DNA of 64,000 nucleotides. Source: Bacillus sp. 491mf (GTDB lineage Bacteria > Bacillota > Bacilli > Bacillales > Bacillaceae_G). The notes under the pieces are model-generated. The model saw only the letters and a list, made by a program, of their open reading frames with translations. It had not been told where the DNA came from and made no database searches. The position numbers were made by a program, and so were the translations under genes. How positions within the stretch are numbered: the stretch's first letter is position 1; the number at the start of each line of letters is the position of its first letter. Where the stretch lies: positions 78,273 to 142,272 of the forward strand of contig NZ_FOLV01000011.1 of the NCBI RefSeq assembly GCF_900112415.1. The letters run 5' to 3'. This document shows, one piece after another, positions 17,271-26,597 of this stretch.

Positions 17271-18011
17271 ATGAACTTTTTAGAGGGGAAGACAGCTGTT
17301 GTCACTGGTGCGGCGCAAGGAATTGGAAAAGAAATTGCACGTGTATTTTGCACTTTAGGAGCAAAAGTATTACTAAGTGATATGAATCAAGAAGGTCTAA
17401 ATAGTGCAACATCTGAATTGTTACAGGAAGGATATGATGTAAGGGCGTATGTTTGTGATGTAAGCAGTCATACAGATGCAAAATCATTAATTGAGTATGC
17501 CATTCAAACATACGGTGAGTTACATATTTTAGTAAATAATGCAGGGATTACACGAGATGCAATGCTGCATAAAATGGAAAAAACAGCATGGGAACAAGTG
17601 CTGCAAGTAAATGTAACAGGGGTATTTAATTGTATGCAACCAGCGCTTTTACATATGCGTAAACAAGAATATGGACGCATTATTAATATTTCTTCGATTA
17701 GTTGGCAGGGAAATATTGGCCAAGCAAACTACGCTGCTGCGAAAGCGGGTGTAATTGGATTAACAAAAACAGCATCAAAAGAAGCAGCTGGATTTGGTGT
17801 TACATGTAATGCAATTTGTCCGGGATTCATGGATACCGATATGACGAAAGCTATACCGGACAAAGTAAAAGAAAAGATGATTGCCGCAATTCCAGCAGGG
17901 CGAATTGGAACGCCGCATGACATTGCACATGCAGCTGCCTTTCTAGCGTCAGACTTTGCTTCCTATATTACTGGAGAAGTGTTAAATGTAAGCGGGGGAT
18001 TGCAAGTATAA
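17271..18011 (+). CDS. SDR-family 3-oxoacyl-ACP reductase-like protein (FabG-like)
   Basis: A 246-residue classical short-chain dehydrogenase. It shows the NAD(P) motif TGAAQGIG (residues 12-19), NNAG, and the catalytic Ser...Tyr-x-x-x-Lys as ISSIS...YAAAK. The C-terminal GEVLNVSGGLQV is typical of FabG. It could reduce beta-ketoacyl-ACP, or acetoacetyl-CoA as PhaB does, because it is not located in a fatty-acid synthesis operon. Start ATG follows GTAGGGGAGAAG. A terminator follows immediately, so it is a single-gene unit. Confidence 0.88.
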   Translation: MNFLEGKTAVVTGAAQGIGKEIARVFCTLGAKVLLSDMNQEGLNSATSELLQEGYDVRAYVCDVSSHTDAKSLIEYAIQTYGELHILVNNAGITRDAMLHKMEKTAWEQVLQVNVTGVFNCMQPALLHMRKQEYGRIINISSISWQGNIGQANYAAAKAGVIGLTKTASKEAAGFGVTCNAICPGFMDTDMTKAIPDKVKEKMIAAIPAGRIGTPHDIAHAAAFLASDFASYITGEVLNVSGGLQV

Positions 18012-18050
18012 AGATTGGTGAGCGGTTTGTAGAAGCCGCTCACCAATCTT
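18011..18050 (+). terminator. Terminator after fabG-like gene
   Basis: AAGATTGGTGAGCGG/CCGCTCACCAATCTT perfect stem starting at the stop codon. Confidence 0.85.
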
Positions 18051-18061
18051 ATTAAATGAAG

Positions 18062-18087
18062 AAGGTCTTGCCAATTGGCAAGACCTT
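18062..18087 (-). terminator. Terminator of the aldehyde dehydrogenase gene
   Basis: AAGGTCTTGCC/GGCAAGACCTT with a 4-base loop, directly after the minus-strand stop. It is separate from the hairpin of the convergent gene. Confidence 0.85.
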
Positions 18088-18091
18088 TCTT

Positions 18092-19576
18092 CTAGTTTAA
18101 GTTAATCCAAACGCTTTTTACTTCTGTATAGTTATTTAACGCATAAGAACCCATTTCGCGTCCTAGACCTGATTGTTTATAACCTCCAAACGGAGATGCT
18201 GCATCAAAGACGTTATAACAGTTTACCCATACCGTTCCAGCTCGCAATTTATTTGCGACATAATGCGCATTTTTCATGTTTTCTGTCCACAACCCAGCTG
18301 CTAATCCATATGCTGATTTATTAGCACGTTCAATCACTTCGTCAATGTCATCAAATGGCATTGCAGCAACGACAGGGCCGAAAATTTCTTCTTTTGCAAT
18401 CGTCATTTCATCTTGTACAGCTGCGAAAATTGTTGGAGAAATGTAATAACCATTTTCGAAAGGTTTCGTTCCGCCAACTAATACTTCTGCGCCTTCATTT
18501 TTTCCTTTTTCGATATAGCTCATCACTCGGTTTTGTTGTTCTTCTGATACAAGGGGACCAATTGTTGTTTGCGGATCTAATCCAGCACCCTGTACTAAAC
18601 TTTTGGAATACAAAGCAAGATCTGCGACAACATTATCATACATTTTCTTTGGAATAAATAGGCGAGATCCAGCGCAACATACTTGCCCTTGATTAAACAT
18701 AACGCCCGAAAGTGCAGCTGGGATTGCGCGAGACAAATCAGCATCAGGTAAAATAATATTTGGCGATTTACCACCAAGTTCTAATGTTACACGTTTTAAA
18801 GATTGAGATGCTTCTTTCATAATGTGTTTTCCAACATCAGTTGAGCCTGTGAATGCAATTTTATCGACGAGAGGGTGACTGACAAGAGCTTGACCAGCTG
18901 TTTCTCCGTATCCAGGTACAATGTTAATTACACCTTTTGGAAATCCAGCTTCTTCAATTAGTTCAGCTAAATAGAGTGCGGAAAGGGGAGTTTGTTCGGC
19001 TGGTTTTAGTACAACAGTACATCCAGTAGCTAGTGCTGCACCTAGTTTCCACATCGCCATTAAAAGAGGGAAGTTCCAAGGGATAATTTGACCAACGACA
19101 CCCACTGGTTCATGGCGTGTATAATTGAAGTAATCTCCTGAAACAGGGATCGTTTGACCAACTAATTTTGTTGCCCAGCCAGCATAATAACGCATATGTT
19201 CAATTGCAAGAGGAATATCTGCAGTTGTTGTTTCTTGAATCGGTTTTCCATTATCTAAAGTTTCAAGCTGTGCAAGCTCGTCTTTATGTTTTTCCATTAA
19301 ATCGGCAAGCTTGTACATGAGACGGCTGCGATCAGCACCGCTCATACGTGACCATGGACCTTCATCAAATGCGAGGCGTGCTGCTAAGACGGCTTTATGA
19401 ATATCTTCACGGCCACCTTCGTATACAATCGCTAACGTATCTCCAGTTGCTGGATTTGGTGTTTTAAATGTTTTCCCTGAAGCGCTTTCGATAAAAGCTC
19501 CATTTACATATAACTTTTTTGTTCCTTGCAAAAAATTCTCTACTTTTTCATGAAGGTTCACAGCTAGTTGACTCAT
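18092..19576 (-). CDS. NAD-dependent aldehyde dehydrogenase
   Basis: A 494-residue cytosolic ALDH superfamily enzyme that oxidises aldehydes to acids with NAD(P). The catalytic machinery is complete: the IIPWNFPL segment with the oxyanion Asn, FTGSTDVG (cofactor), TLELGGKSPN (general base Glu) and FNQGQVCCAGSR with the nucleophilic Cys near residue 300. EEIFGPV and the C-terminal PFGGYKQSGLGREMG are as in the ALDH1/DhaS group. The substrate is not determinable. The start has AAGGGGGTTATAC upstream. It is convergent with the fabG-like gene. Confidence 0.93.
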   Translation of the reverse strand: MSQLAVNLHEKVENFLQGTKKLYVNGAFIESASGKTFKTPNPATGDTLAIVYEGGREDIHKAVLAARLAFDEGPWSRMSGADRSRLMYKLADLMEKHKDELAQLETLDNGKPIQETTTADIPLAIEHMRYYAGWATKLVGQTIPVSGDYFNYTRHEPVGVVGQIIPWNFPLLMAMWKLGAALATGCTVVLKPAEQTPLSALYLAELIEEAGFPKGVINIVPGYGETAGQALVSHPLVDKIAFTGSTDVGKHIMKEASQSLKRVTLELGGKSPNIILPDADLSRAIPAALSGVMFNQGQVCCAGSRLFIPKKMYDNVVADLALYSKSLVQGAGLDPQTTIGPLVSEEQQNRVMSYIEKGKNEGAEVLVGGTKPFENGYYISPTIFAAVQDEMTIAKEEIFGPVVAAMPFDDIDEVIERANKSAYGLAAGLWTENMKNAHYVANKLRAGTVWVNCYNVFDAASPFGGYKQSGLGREMGSYALNNYTEVKSVWINLN

Positions 19577-19994
19577 TGTATAACCCCCTTAAAAATATAT
19601 AATGTAAACGCAGCAAAATACTACGTTTATTCCAAATAAAAGAGGAGGTGTCAGATAAACTAGGTGAATGACATCTAATTTCAATCGTAACTTAAAAAAT
19701 CAGAAATTTCAATCTTTATTTACGTTGAAATTGTTAAAAATATGTAAAATTTTTGATGTGAGGTTCATCCCCGTAACATGGAGGTGATTTATTGAAAAAC
19801 GGAACGGAGAGTGGCGACTCCCGCGGAAAGCGTCCACTCGGAGTGGAGTGAACATCTTGTATGTCACCCTGTCTTTTGGTGATAAACCAAAAGTAAGTAA
19901 AATGTTTTTCGGAAAAGGTGTTCATTTTGTTTTTTTGTAGGAAAAACTATACAAAGAATGTTATAATAATACACCGTGGAAGGAGGGGAAAGAA
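19577..19994. other. Intergenic region with a GC-rich repeat fragment
   Basis: No gene seen. Bases 19801-19852 form a GC-rich block containing GGCGACTCCCGCGGAAAGCG and GAGTGGAGTGAACA. This resembles a repeat widely scattered in Bacillus and relatives (recognised by pattern, not searched). The remainder is AT-rich promoter DNA for the divergent aldehyde dehydrogenase and yhdT genes. Confidence 0.5.
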
Positions 19995-20273
19995 ATGAAT
20001 CGACATCATGATGATCCACGTTTTCGTATTGCACATCGTGAAGCTTGGATTGGAATTGGACTTGCTGTTATCAACTTTCTGTTATGGTACGGATTTGCAT
20101 ATGGATTAGGTAGCGGTAATCCAAAAGAGTATACATATGTATTAGGATTTCCAGCCTGGTTCTTTTATAGTTGTATAGTAGGATTTGTTGTAATGGTTTT
20201 ACTTATTATCTTTGTTGTTCGTTTCGTATTTCAAGATGTTTCGTTTGATGAGGAAGAAAAGAGTGAGGAATGA
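19995..20273 (+). CDS. yhdT: YhdT-family small membrane protein
   Basis: A 92-residue protein with two transmembrane helices (about residues 17-36 and 53-75) and a charged C-terminal tail. It matches the YhdT/DUF997 family (HREAWIGIGLAVINFLLWYGFAYGLG, then PAWFFYSC). Genes of this family lie next to panF in many bacteria. Here the stop overlaps the panF start by four bases (ATGA), implying translational coupling. It is probably an accessory subunit of the pantothenate symporter (inference from context). Strong GGAAGGAGGGG ribosome site. Confidence 0.87.
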   Translation: MNRHHDDPRFRIAHREAWIGIGLAVINFLLWYGFAYGLGSGNPKEYTYVLGFPAWFFYSCIVGFVVMVLLIIFVVRFVFQDVSFDEEEKSEE

Positions 20274-21715
20274 AAATGAACTGGTATGTAATTATTCCAA
20301 TGATGTTATCTTTTATCGTTGTATTTTTAATTGGTGTATATGCATCGAGACGTGTGCAAGCAACTGCGCATAACAAATTTTTGCAAGAGTATTTTCTTGG
20401 TGGCCGCGAACTAGGCGGATTATTATTAGCAATGACGATGATTGCCACTTACGGAAGTGCAAGTAGCTTTATCGGTGGACCTGGCATTGCCTACAATATG
20501 GGTCTTGGTTGGGTATTATTGGCGTCTATTCAAGTTGTAACGGGTTATATTGTTTTAATTGTACTTGGAAAGAAATTTGCGATTATTGCAAGGAAAATGG
20601 AAGCTATTACGTTAATTGATTACTTGAAAGGAAGATATAATAATAAAGTTGTTGTTATTTTATCAGCACTATGTATTATTATTTTTTTGTTTTCAGCAAC
20701 TGTTGCGCAGTGGGTTGGCGGCGGAAGATTAATTGAGTCATTAACAGGTATGTCATATACAACGTCCTTATTTCTATTTACGTTTTTTGTACTTGTCTAT
20801 GTTTTAATGGGTGGTTTTCGTGCTGTTGCGCTTTCAGATACAATACTCGGTCTTATTATGTTAGTTGGTACGACAATTATTTTAATTGGTACAATTGTTG
20901 CAGGCGGTGGTATTTCAAATATCATGCAAGAGCTTGTACAAATTAATCCAAATCTTTTAACGCCATTTGGAGCAGATGGTAGTTTAACAAAAGTGTATGT
21001 GTCATCATTTTGGATTTTAATTGGTGTTGGAGTAGTTGGCTTGCCGCAAATTAGTGTGCGTGCTATGTCTTATAAAAATTCAAAAGCGATGCATCAAGCT
21101 TTAATTATCGGTACTGTTGTTGTTGGTACAATTATGATTGGCATGCATTTAACAGGTGTATTCGCTCGTGTCGTTTTGCCAGGAGTGGATGTACCGGATA
21201 AAGTAATGCCGTTGCTTGCGATGAAAGTATTGCCGCCATGGCTCGCTGGTATTTTCTTAGCAGCTCCAATGGCAGCTATTATGTCGACAGTGAACTCATT
21301 ATTGTTACTTGTGAGTTCTTCCATTATTAAAGATATTTATGTAAATTATATAAACGAAAATGCTGCGGATCAAACAGTAAAACGTGGAACACTCTGGATT
21401 ACAGCAATTGTTGGCCTACTTGTTTATGCTGCAGCGATTAAACCGCCTGATTTTTTAATTTGGTTAAATTTATTTTCCTTTGGTGGTTTAGAAGCAGCAT
21501 TTATTTGGCCACTTGTACTTGGATTGTATTGGAAAAAAGGAAATGCTGCCGGGGCACTTGCTTCTATTATTGTTGGAGTAGGTTCTTATATGGGATTTCA
21601 TTTGCTTCTCCCTAATCCTTTTGGTATTCACACGGTCGTATTTCCGGTCTGTTTAGCACTTATTGCATATATTATAGGAAGCATGTTGTTTTCACGTAAG
21701 TTGCAACAAATTTGA
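20270..21715 (+). CDS. panF: Sodium/pantothenate symporter
   Basis: A 481-residue, roughly 12-13-helix member of the sodium:solute symporter family. It contains the family segments EYFLGGRELGG, ATYGSASSFIGGPG and GGFRAVALSDT, as well as PAPMAAIMST-like LAAPMAAIMSTVNS. PanF imports vitamin B5 with sodium for CoA synthesis. The N-terminal region and the yhdT partner fit PanF rather than PutP. It is co-transcribed with yhdT and followed by a terminator. Confidence 0.9.
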   Translation: MKMNWYVIIPMMLSFIVVFLIGVYASRRVQATAHNKFLQEYFLGGRELGGLLLAMTMIATYGSASSFIGGPGIAYNMGLGWVLLASIQVVTGYIVLIVLGKKFAIIARKMEAITLIDYLKGRYNNKVVVILSALCIIIFLFSATVAQWVGGGRLIESLTGMSYTTSLFLFTFFVLVYVLMGGFRAVALSDTILGLIMLVGTTIILIGTIVAGGGISNIMQELVQINPNLLTPFGADGSLTKVYVSSFWILIGVGVVGLPQISVRAMSYKNSKAMHQALIIGTVVVGTIMIGMHLTGVFARVVLPGVDVPDKVMPLLAMKVLPPWLAGIFLAAPMAAIMSTVNSLLLLVSSSIIKDIYVNYINENAADQTVKRGTLWITAIVGLLVYAAAIKPPDFLIWLNLFSFGGLEAAFIWPLVLGLYWKKGNAAGALASIIVGVGSYMGFHLLLPNPFGIHTVVFPVCLALIAYIIGSMLFSRKLQQI

Positions 21716-21748
21716 TAAAAAGAGAATATTATGAAACGTACTATAGAA

Positions 21749-21796
21749 AGAAGAGGCTACTATGTCAAATATGAGGGCATAGTGCCTCTTCTTTTT
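21749..21796 (+). terminator. Terminator after yhdT-panF
   Basis: AGAAGAGGC-x-ACTATG / CATAGT-GCCTCTTCT stem followed by TTTTATAT. Confidence 0.8.
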
Positions 21797-22011
21797 ATAT
21801 TATTTAGTGCATATTCAGTGTTTAGAAAGGTAGTCTATGATGTATAAAATATTAAAGGAACGTATTAGGATTGACAAACAAAGCTTTTTCAACTAATGCG
21901 TGCTTTAATTGAATGGGTTTATATAAGGTAAATGGATGTTTTGCAATTGTATGCAATATGATAGAATAAAATGATGATTATGAAATATTAAAAAGTGGTG
22001 GGGGTTGGAAA

Positions 22012-22299
22012 ATGAAGTTGAATAAAAAGGTATTTGAAATAATAGATTCTGTAGAAAACTTAGATGATGGATTTGAAGATATATTAGAGTTATCCATGAA
22101 ATGTAAGTTTTCTAATTGCACTCATACAACAGAGCCTGGCTGTGCAGTTAAAAAAGCGATTTCTGAAGGCGTTTTCTCAGTGGAAAGCTTTAATAACTAT
22201 TTTAGAGTTAAAAACGAAGCAATATATGTTTCTGAACAAAAGAATAAAACGAAGGCTATTGATTACATGAAGCAACTGAAGTTTTTTCAACGGTCTTAG
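22012..22299 (+). pseudogene. C-terminal fragment of RsgA-type ribosome-assembly GTPase
   Basis: The 95 residues match only the zinc-binding C-terminal domain of RsgA/YloQ. FEDILELSMKCKFSNCTHTTEPGCAVKKAI keeps the Cys-x4-Cys-x-His-x5-Cys zinc site. The OB-fold and circularly permuted GTPase domains (about 200 residues) that should precede it are absent, and no matching frame lies upstream. The start has GGGGGTTGG, so it may be translated. It is either a remnant of an rsgA paralogue or a stand-alone zinc domain. A remnant is more likely, and the true rsgA would be elsewhere. Confidence 0.72.
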
Positions 22300-22568
22300 A
22301 GGCTGTCTAGAAAGGCACATAAATGCCTTTTGAAGCCAGTCTTTTTTTCGTTTTCGACCGTTCTTTGCAATATATCGGCGATTCGACATGAAATAAAGTT
22401 TCACTTTATCGTAGTACTCTACAAAATGATTGTTCCCAAAGCGTCTTTGGCGGATTACCTTTTATTTATAATGTTTTATGTATGAAATTAAAAATGCTTA
22501 TAATTTACTTCTGCATACTTTTCTTTGTTCATATAGTAATAGCAATTGATAGGATGGAGTTGAATGCC

Positions 22569-23501
22569 TTGAAAAAAGTACTGTTTCTTGGAGATCCAGG
22601 TATTGATGATTCATTGGCAATCATTTACGGTTTATTACATCCTGATATTGATATTGTTGGCATTGTGACAGGATATGGAAACGTTACACAAGAACAAGCC
22701 ACAAATAATGCAGCATATTTATTACAAATAGCTGGAAGAGAAGATATTCCAATTATTAATGGAGCAAAGATTCCTTTATCAGGAGAATTTATAACATATT
22801 ATCCAGAAATACATGGGAAAGAAGGATTAGGTCCTATTCGGCCACCTGAAACGGTTAAAGCGAATGTGAGGCCGTTTTGTGAAATATTTGAGATTATTAA
22901 AAGATACAAAGGGGAGCTAATTATCGTTGATGCAGGGCGCTCAACAAGTTTAGCAACGGCTTTTATTTTAGAAAAAGAACTGATGAAAAGTGTAAAAGAG
23001 TATTACATAATGGGGGGAGGGTTTCTTGTCCCAGGCAATGTTACTCCTGTTGCAGAAGCAAATTTTCACGGAGATGCGATTGCTTCAAATTTAGTAATGC
23101 AATATGCTGAACATGTTACGTTAATCCCGCTAAATGTAACGAATGAAGCAATCATTACGCCTAATACTGTTATATATATCGCAAAGAAGACAAAAACAAA
23201 TTTTAATGAATTGATTGAACCCATTTTTAATTATTATTACGCTGCTTATAAAAAATTAAATCCTAAAATAGGAGGAAGTCCGATTCATGATGTTGTCACA
23301 ATGATGGCTGTTGCGAATCCTTCTTTGATGGAATATGTATATCGTCGTGTTCAAGTTGACGTAGATGGTCTTGCAAAAGGGGAAAGTATTGCTGATTTTA
23401 GACCGAAGCCAAGTGCAGAGGCGATGAAAAATTGGGTGAGAATCGGCTGGAAGTTACACTATAAGAAATTTCTTGAAGATTTTATTCGGATAATGACATA
23501 G
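22569..23501 (+). CDS. Inosine/uridine-preferring nucleoside hydrolase family protein
   Basis: A protein of about 310 residues that cleaves the N-glycosidic bond of nucleosides (family function). The calcium-binding N-terminal motif is GDPGIDDSLAI (canonical DTDPGxDDA). Later segments include VTGYGNVTQEQATNNAAYLL, VDAGRSTSLATAF, IMGGGFLVPGNVTPVAEANFHGD and the C-terminal HDVVTMMAVANP. The start is set at TTG 22569, with GGAGT 9 bases upstream and the family beginning with KKVLFLGDPG. ATG 22554 is the alternative; a further upstream extension would add a spurious hydrophobic segment. It stands alone between hairpins. Confidence 0.87.
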   Translation: MKKVLFLGDPGIDDSLAIIYGLLHPDIDIVGIVTGYGNVTQEQATNNAAYLLQIAGREDIPIINGAKIPLSGEFITYYPEIHGKEGLGPIRPPETVKANVRPFCEIFEIIKRYKGELIIVDAGRSTSLATAFILEKELMKSVKEYYIMGGGFLVPGNVTPVAEANFHGDAIASNLVMQYAEHVTLIPLNVTNEAIITPNTVIYIAKKTKTNFNELIEPIFNYYYAAYKKLNPKIGGSPIHDVVTMMAVANPSLMEYVYRRVQVDVDGLAKGESIADFRPKPSAEAMKNWVRIGWKLHYKKFLEDFIRIMT

Positions 23502-23523
23502 ACAATGAGCAAGTTTACAAGTT

Positions 23524-23560
23524 ACAATAGAGGCAATCTACAGATTGCCTCTATTGTTTT
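23524..23560 (+). terminator. Terminator after nucleoside hydrolase
   Basis: Perfect 16-bp stem ACAATAGAGGCAATCT/AGATTGCCTCTATTGT with a two-base loop and TTTT. Confidence 0.9.
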
Positions 23561-23613
23561 GAATATGAATTATATAATAGATTAAAAGAGAAAATTTAGG
23601 AGAGGAATTCCAT

Positions 23614-24723
23614 TTGAGAACAATTGGATTGTGTGTGGGGATAATTGGTTTATTCGCATTTATTATCTCGGGTAATTTTTTAACAAAAAAAGTATGGAGT
23701 TCAAATTATGATGATGCACAGTATGTTGCGTCATTTGTAGAAGAAAATAAAGAGCAAAAAAACAGCGCATTGTTAGTAAAACGAAATGATAAATTGGTGT
23801 ATTCTGTAAATTCTAATGTTGTATTACCTGTAGCGAGTACGATGAAGCTTATTGTAGCATTAGAATTTACAAAACAAGTTGGAGAAGGAAAAATTGATCC
23901 AAATGAGCTTGTATCATTGGCTGATGTAAATCATTATTATATACCAAAGACAGACGGCGGTGCCCATGAAAGATGGCAGAAAGTTTTAATGAAAAAAGGT
24001 CTTATAGAGGAAAATGCTGTTACGCTAGAAGAAATTGCAAGAGGAATGATGAAATTTAGCTCAAATGCAAATACAGAGTATTTAATGGATCGTCTTGGTA
24101 TTGACAATATTAATGCAAATATAAATAAACTAGGATTGCCATCACATCAGCCGTTATTTCCAATCGTTGCATCTTTGTATATTCCGGGATATTTACACAA
24201 GGAATTGCATGTTCCGAAACAGCAACTAGAAAGTAAGTTGAAAAATATGTCGCAAGAAGAATATCGTAAATATGCGATGTTAATGCATGAGCGTTTAAAG
24301 AAAAAAGGCTCGCAGTTGGAAAATGAAATTCCACTTTTCTTAGGAGAAAAGTATGAAAAAATATGGTCAGATAGATTTCCGGCCGCTTCTGCGAATGACT
24401 ATATGATTTTATTAGAGAAAGCAAATCATAAGAGGAATCTTACAAAAGAAGAAGAGAAAGAATGGGCACAACTTGTAGAATCAGATATGCAAGGGAAAAA
24501 GTATCGCCAAGTTTTTCGACATGCTGGTCAAAAAAACGGCTATACACCATGGGCATTATCTAAAGCTGTATATGCTACAGATAAACAGGGGAACTGTACA
24601 GAAATTGTCTTTTTGGCAAATGATGTAAATGAAGACGACAGTGCTGAATTACGTAAACATTTACTTAATTTGCATTTTCAGATATTACAAAGCGACAAAT
24701 ATAAAGCAACTATTATTAAGTAA
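23614..24723 (+). CDS. Membrane-anchored serine hydrolase of the beta-lactamase/PBP superfamily
   Basis: A 369-residue protein with an N-terminal hydrophobic segment (residues 5-25) acting as signal anchor or signal peptide. A class A beta-lactamase-like domain follows. The SxxK motif is STMK near residue 79, and the second motif is SSNAN (S-x-N) about 75 residues on. The third K[ST]G element is not clear, and the helical insert of about 100 residues is large. It is therefore more likely a D-Ala-D-Ala-processing or other serine hydrolase than a true beta-lactamase (inference). The TTG start is supported by AGGAGAGGAATTCCAT. Terminator directly after. Confidence 0.8.
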   Translation: MRTIGLCVGIIGLFAFIISGNFLTKKVWSSNYDDAQYVASFVEENKEQKNSALLVKRNDKLVYSVNSNVVLPVASTMKLIVALEFTKQVGEGKIDPNELVSLADVNHYYIPKTDGGAHERWQKVLMKKGLIEENAVTLEEIARGMMKFSSNANTEYLMDRLGIDNINANINKLGLPSHQPLFPIVASLYIPGYLHKELHVPKQQLESKLKNMSQEEYRKYAMLMHERLKKKGSQLENEIPLFLGEKYEKIWSDRFPAASANDYMILLEKANHKRNLTKEEEKEWAQLVESDMQGKKYRQVFRHAGQKNGYTPWALSKAVYATDKQGNCTEIVFLANDVNEDDSAELRKHLLNLHFQILQSDKYKATIIK

Positions 24724-24751
24724 AACCGATGTGTATGCATCGGTTTTTTTT
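24722..24751 (+). terminator. Terminator after serine hydrolase gene
   Basis: AAAACCGATG/CATCGGTTTT stem followed by a further run of T. Confidence 0.85.
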
Positions 24752-24825
24752 CTTTGGATAAACACATTATTTTAAGTAGCTGGGTATGATGATTAATAAT
24801 CAATAGACGAGGGGAGCTATTTGAA

Positions 24826-26334
24826 ATGCAGGAGGGGAGAGAGAAGCTTTTGCAACGGGAAGGAGTAGTCTTTCCTGGTAAGACATATGCAGATTGTATA
24901 CTGCAAAACATATTCTATTTTCAGAGAAATTATTTGTTAAATGACATGTTTCGTATACATCATGCACATGTCATTATGTTGGAAGGAGAAGGTTTGTTAA
25001 AAAAACAAGATGCTAAAAAAATTGTAATGGCAGTAGAAAAAGTAAAAGCGATCCCATTAGACAAGCTTGTATATAGTAAAGAGCATGAAGACCTCTTTTT
25101 TTTAGTTGAGCATCTGATTCAAGAAGAAGCAGACAGTGATTGTATTAGCAATATGCATATTGGGAGAAGTCGAAATGACATGGGAGTGGCGATGTATCGG
25201 ATGAGCTTACGACGTTATTTACTCCGATACATCGAACATTTTATGTTACTGCAAGATGGTATTCTAGAGCAGGCCGATGAGCATATGGAAACGATTATGC
25301 CAGCATATACGCATACACAGCCAGCACAGCCAACAACGTTTGGACATTATTTACTTGCCATCTATGATATGATGGGGCGTGATACGGAGCGTTTATGGAG
25401 CGCGTATCGTGCTGTAAATCAATCTCCTTTAGGGGCAGCGGCGCTTGCTACAACGAGTTTTCCAATTAACCGAAAGCGCGTTGCGGATCTTCTTGGCTTT
25501 TCGAAGGTAATTGAAAATTCATATGATGCAATTGCAAGTACTGATTATTTATTAGAAACAAGTAGCGCACTTATGATAATGATGACAAATACAAGTAGAT
25601 GGCTCCAAGACTTTTTATTATTGGCTACGAAAGAATATAGCGGCATTACAGTTGCAGATCCTTATGTGCAAATTAGTAGTATTATGCCGCAAAAACGAAA
25701 TCCAGTATCTATTGAACATGCTAGATCTCTCGCGAGTAGTATTTGGGGAGAAGCGTTTACAGTTTTTCAAATGATTCATAATACCCCGTTTGGAGATATA
25801 GTCGATACAGAAGATGATTTACAGCCTCATTTATATGAAGGGTTTGAGAAAGCTATTCGAGTTGTTTCTGTAATGAATGCGGTCGTACGTACAATGACAG
25901 TTGAAAAGGGGATTTTACAAAGTCGCGCCAATAGGCATGCAATTACGATAACTGAATTAGCTGATTCATTAACTCGGAAGTATGATGTTCCATTTCGCCG
26001 TGCTCATCAAGCAGCTAGTTATATAGCAAAATTTTCAGAAGAACAGAAAAAGGATTTGCATGAACTAAACTTTGCTGATATTAATGTGTATTTACAAAAA
26101 GAACTGCATGTTGTACTAGCAGAAGATGAGTGGAAAGAAATGATTTCACCTCATTCTTTTGTTGCAAAGAGAAACGTATATGGAGGACCGAGCCGCGAAC
26201 AAATGCAACGGATGATTAGAGAAAGAAAAGTGAATGTCGCAAACCAAAAACAAACGTTAGAAGATGTGAAAAAGCGGCTTAGCGAAGCTGAAACACAAGT
26301 GAATGCAATTGTTAGAACGATTGTAAACTCATAA
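24826..26334 (+). CDS. Argininosuccinate lyase-like enzyme (fumarase/aspartase superfamily)
   Basis: A 502-residue member of the ASL/aspartase superfamily. It keeps SRNDMGVAMYRM (conserved region 1), YTHTQPAQPTTFGHYL (region 2, with the catalytic His) and the signature SSIMPQKRNPVSIEHAR containing the flexible catalytic-Ser loop. It is argH-like, but no argG or other arginine gene is adjacent. The N-terminal and C-terminal regions differ from housekeeping ArgH. It may be a second argininosuccinate lyase or act on a related argininosuccinate-like adduct (inference). Start ATG is preceded by GGGGAGCTATTTGAA. A bcr1 element begins 2 bp after the stop. Confidence 0.82.
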   Translation: MQEGREKLLQREGVVFPGKTYADCILQNIFYFQRNYLLNDMFRIHHAHVIMLEGEGLLKKQDAKKIVMAVEKVKAIPLDKLVYSKEHEDLFFLVEHLIQEEADSDCISNMHIGRSRNDMGVAMYRMSLRRYLLRYIEHFMLLQDGILEQADEHMETIMPAYTHTQPAQPTTFGHYLLAIYDMMGRDTERLWSAYRAVNQSPLGAAALATTSFPINRKRVADLLGFSKVIENSYDAIASTDYLLETSSALMIMMTNTSRWLQDFLLLATKEYSGITVADPYVQISSIMPQKRNPVSIEHARSLASSIWGEAFTVFQMIHNTPFGDIVDTEDDLQPHLYEGFEKAIRVVSVMNAVVRTMTVEKGILQSRANRHAITITELADSLTRKYDVPFRRAHQAASYIAKFSEEQKKDLHELNFADINVYLQKELHVVLAEDEWKEMISPHSFVAKRNVYGGPSREQMQRMIRERKVNVANQKQTLEDVKKRLSEAETQVNAIVRTIVNS

Positions 26335-26335
26335 A

Positions 26336-26490
26336 ATAAAGTGAAACTTTAATCAGTGGGGGGTCTTTATCCCCCACTGATTATTAGTTGAACCAATCGG
26401 GCTTTTACGGGCAGTTTATCTCCCGCCTAACTTCTTTGCTTGTGCTGTATTTTGAGGCGGGAGTATTACTGCCCGTTAATGCGGGATAAA
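26336..26490. repeat. Full-length bcr1-type repeat
   Basis: Exactly 155 bp between and including flanking ATAAA repeats. The structure is AAAGTGAAACTT, a palindrome CAGTGGGGG/CCCCCACTG, GAACCAATCGGGCTTTTACGG, a second inverted pair TCCCGCCT/GAGGCGGGA, ACTGCCCGTTAATGCGGG. Size and TTTAT/ATAAA target repeats agree with the published bcr1 element of the B. cereus group (recalled knowledge). Confidence 0.88.
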
Positions 26491-26597
26491 GAAGGATTTC
26501 TCTTTTAAATCGCCAATATATCACTATATATTTAGGAAAGAGAGAAGAGATTATAGTGATACGACTCCATATATATACAAACTTTACCCAATTTAAC

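Noticed and set aside
23614-24723. True class A beta-lactamase
   Set aside because: SxxK and SxN are present, but no clear K[ST]G triad element or omega-loop ExxLN was found; called a serine hydrolase instead.
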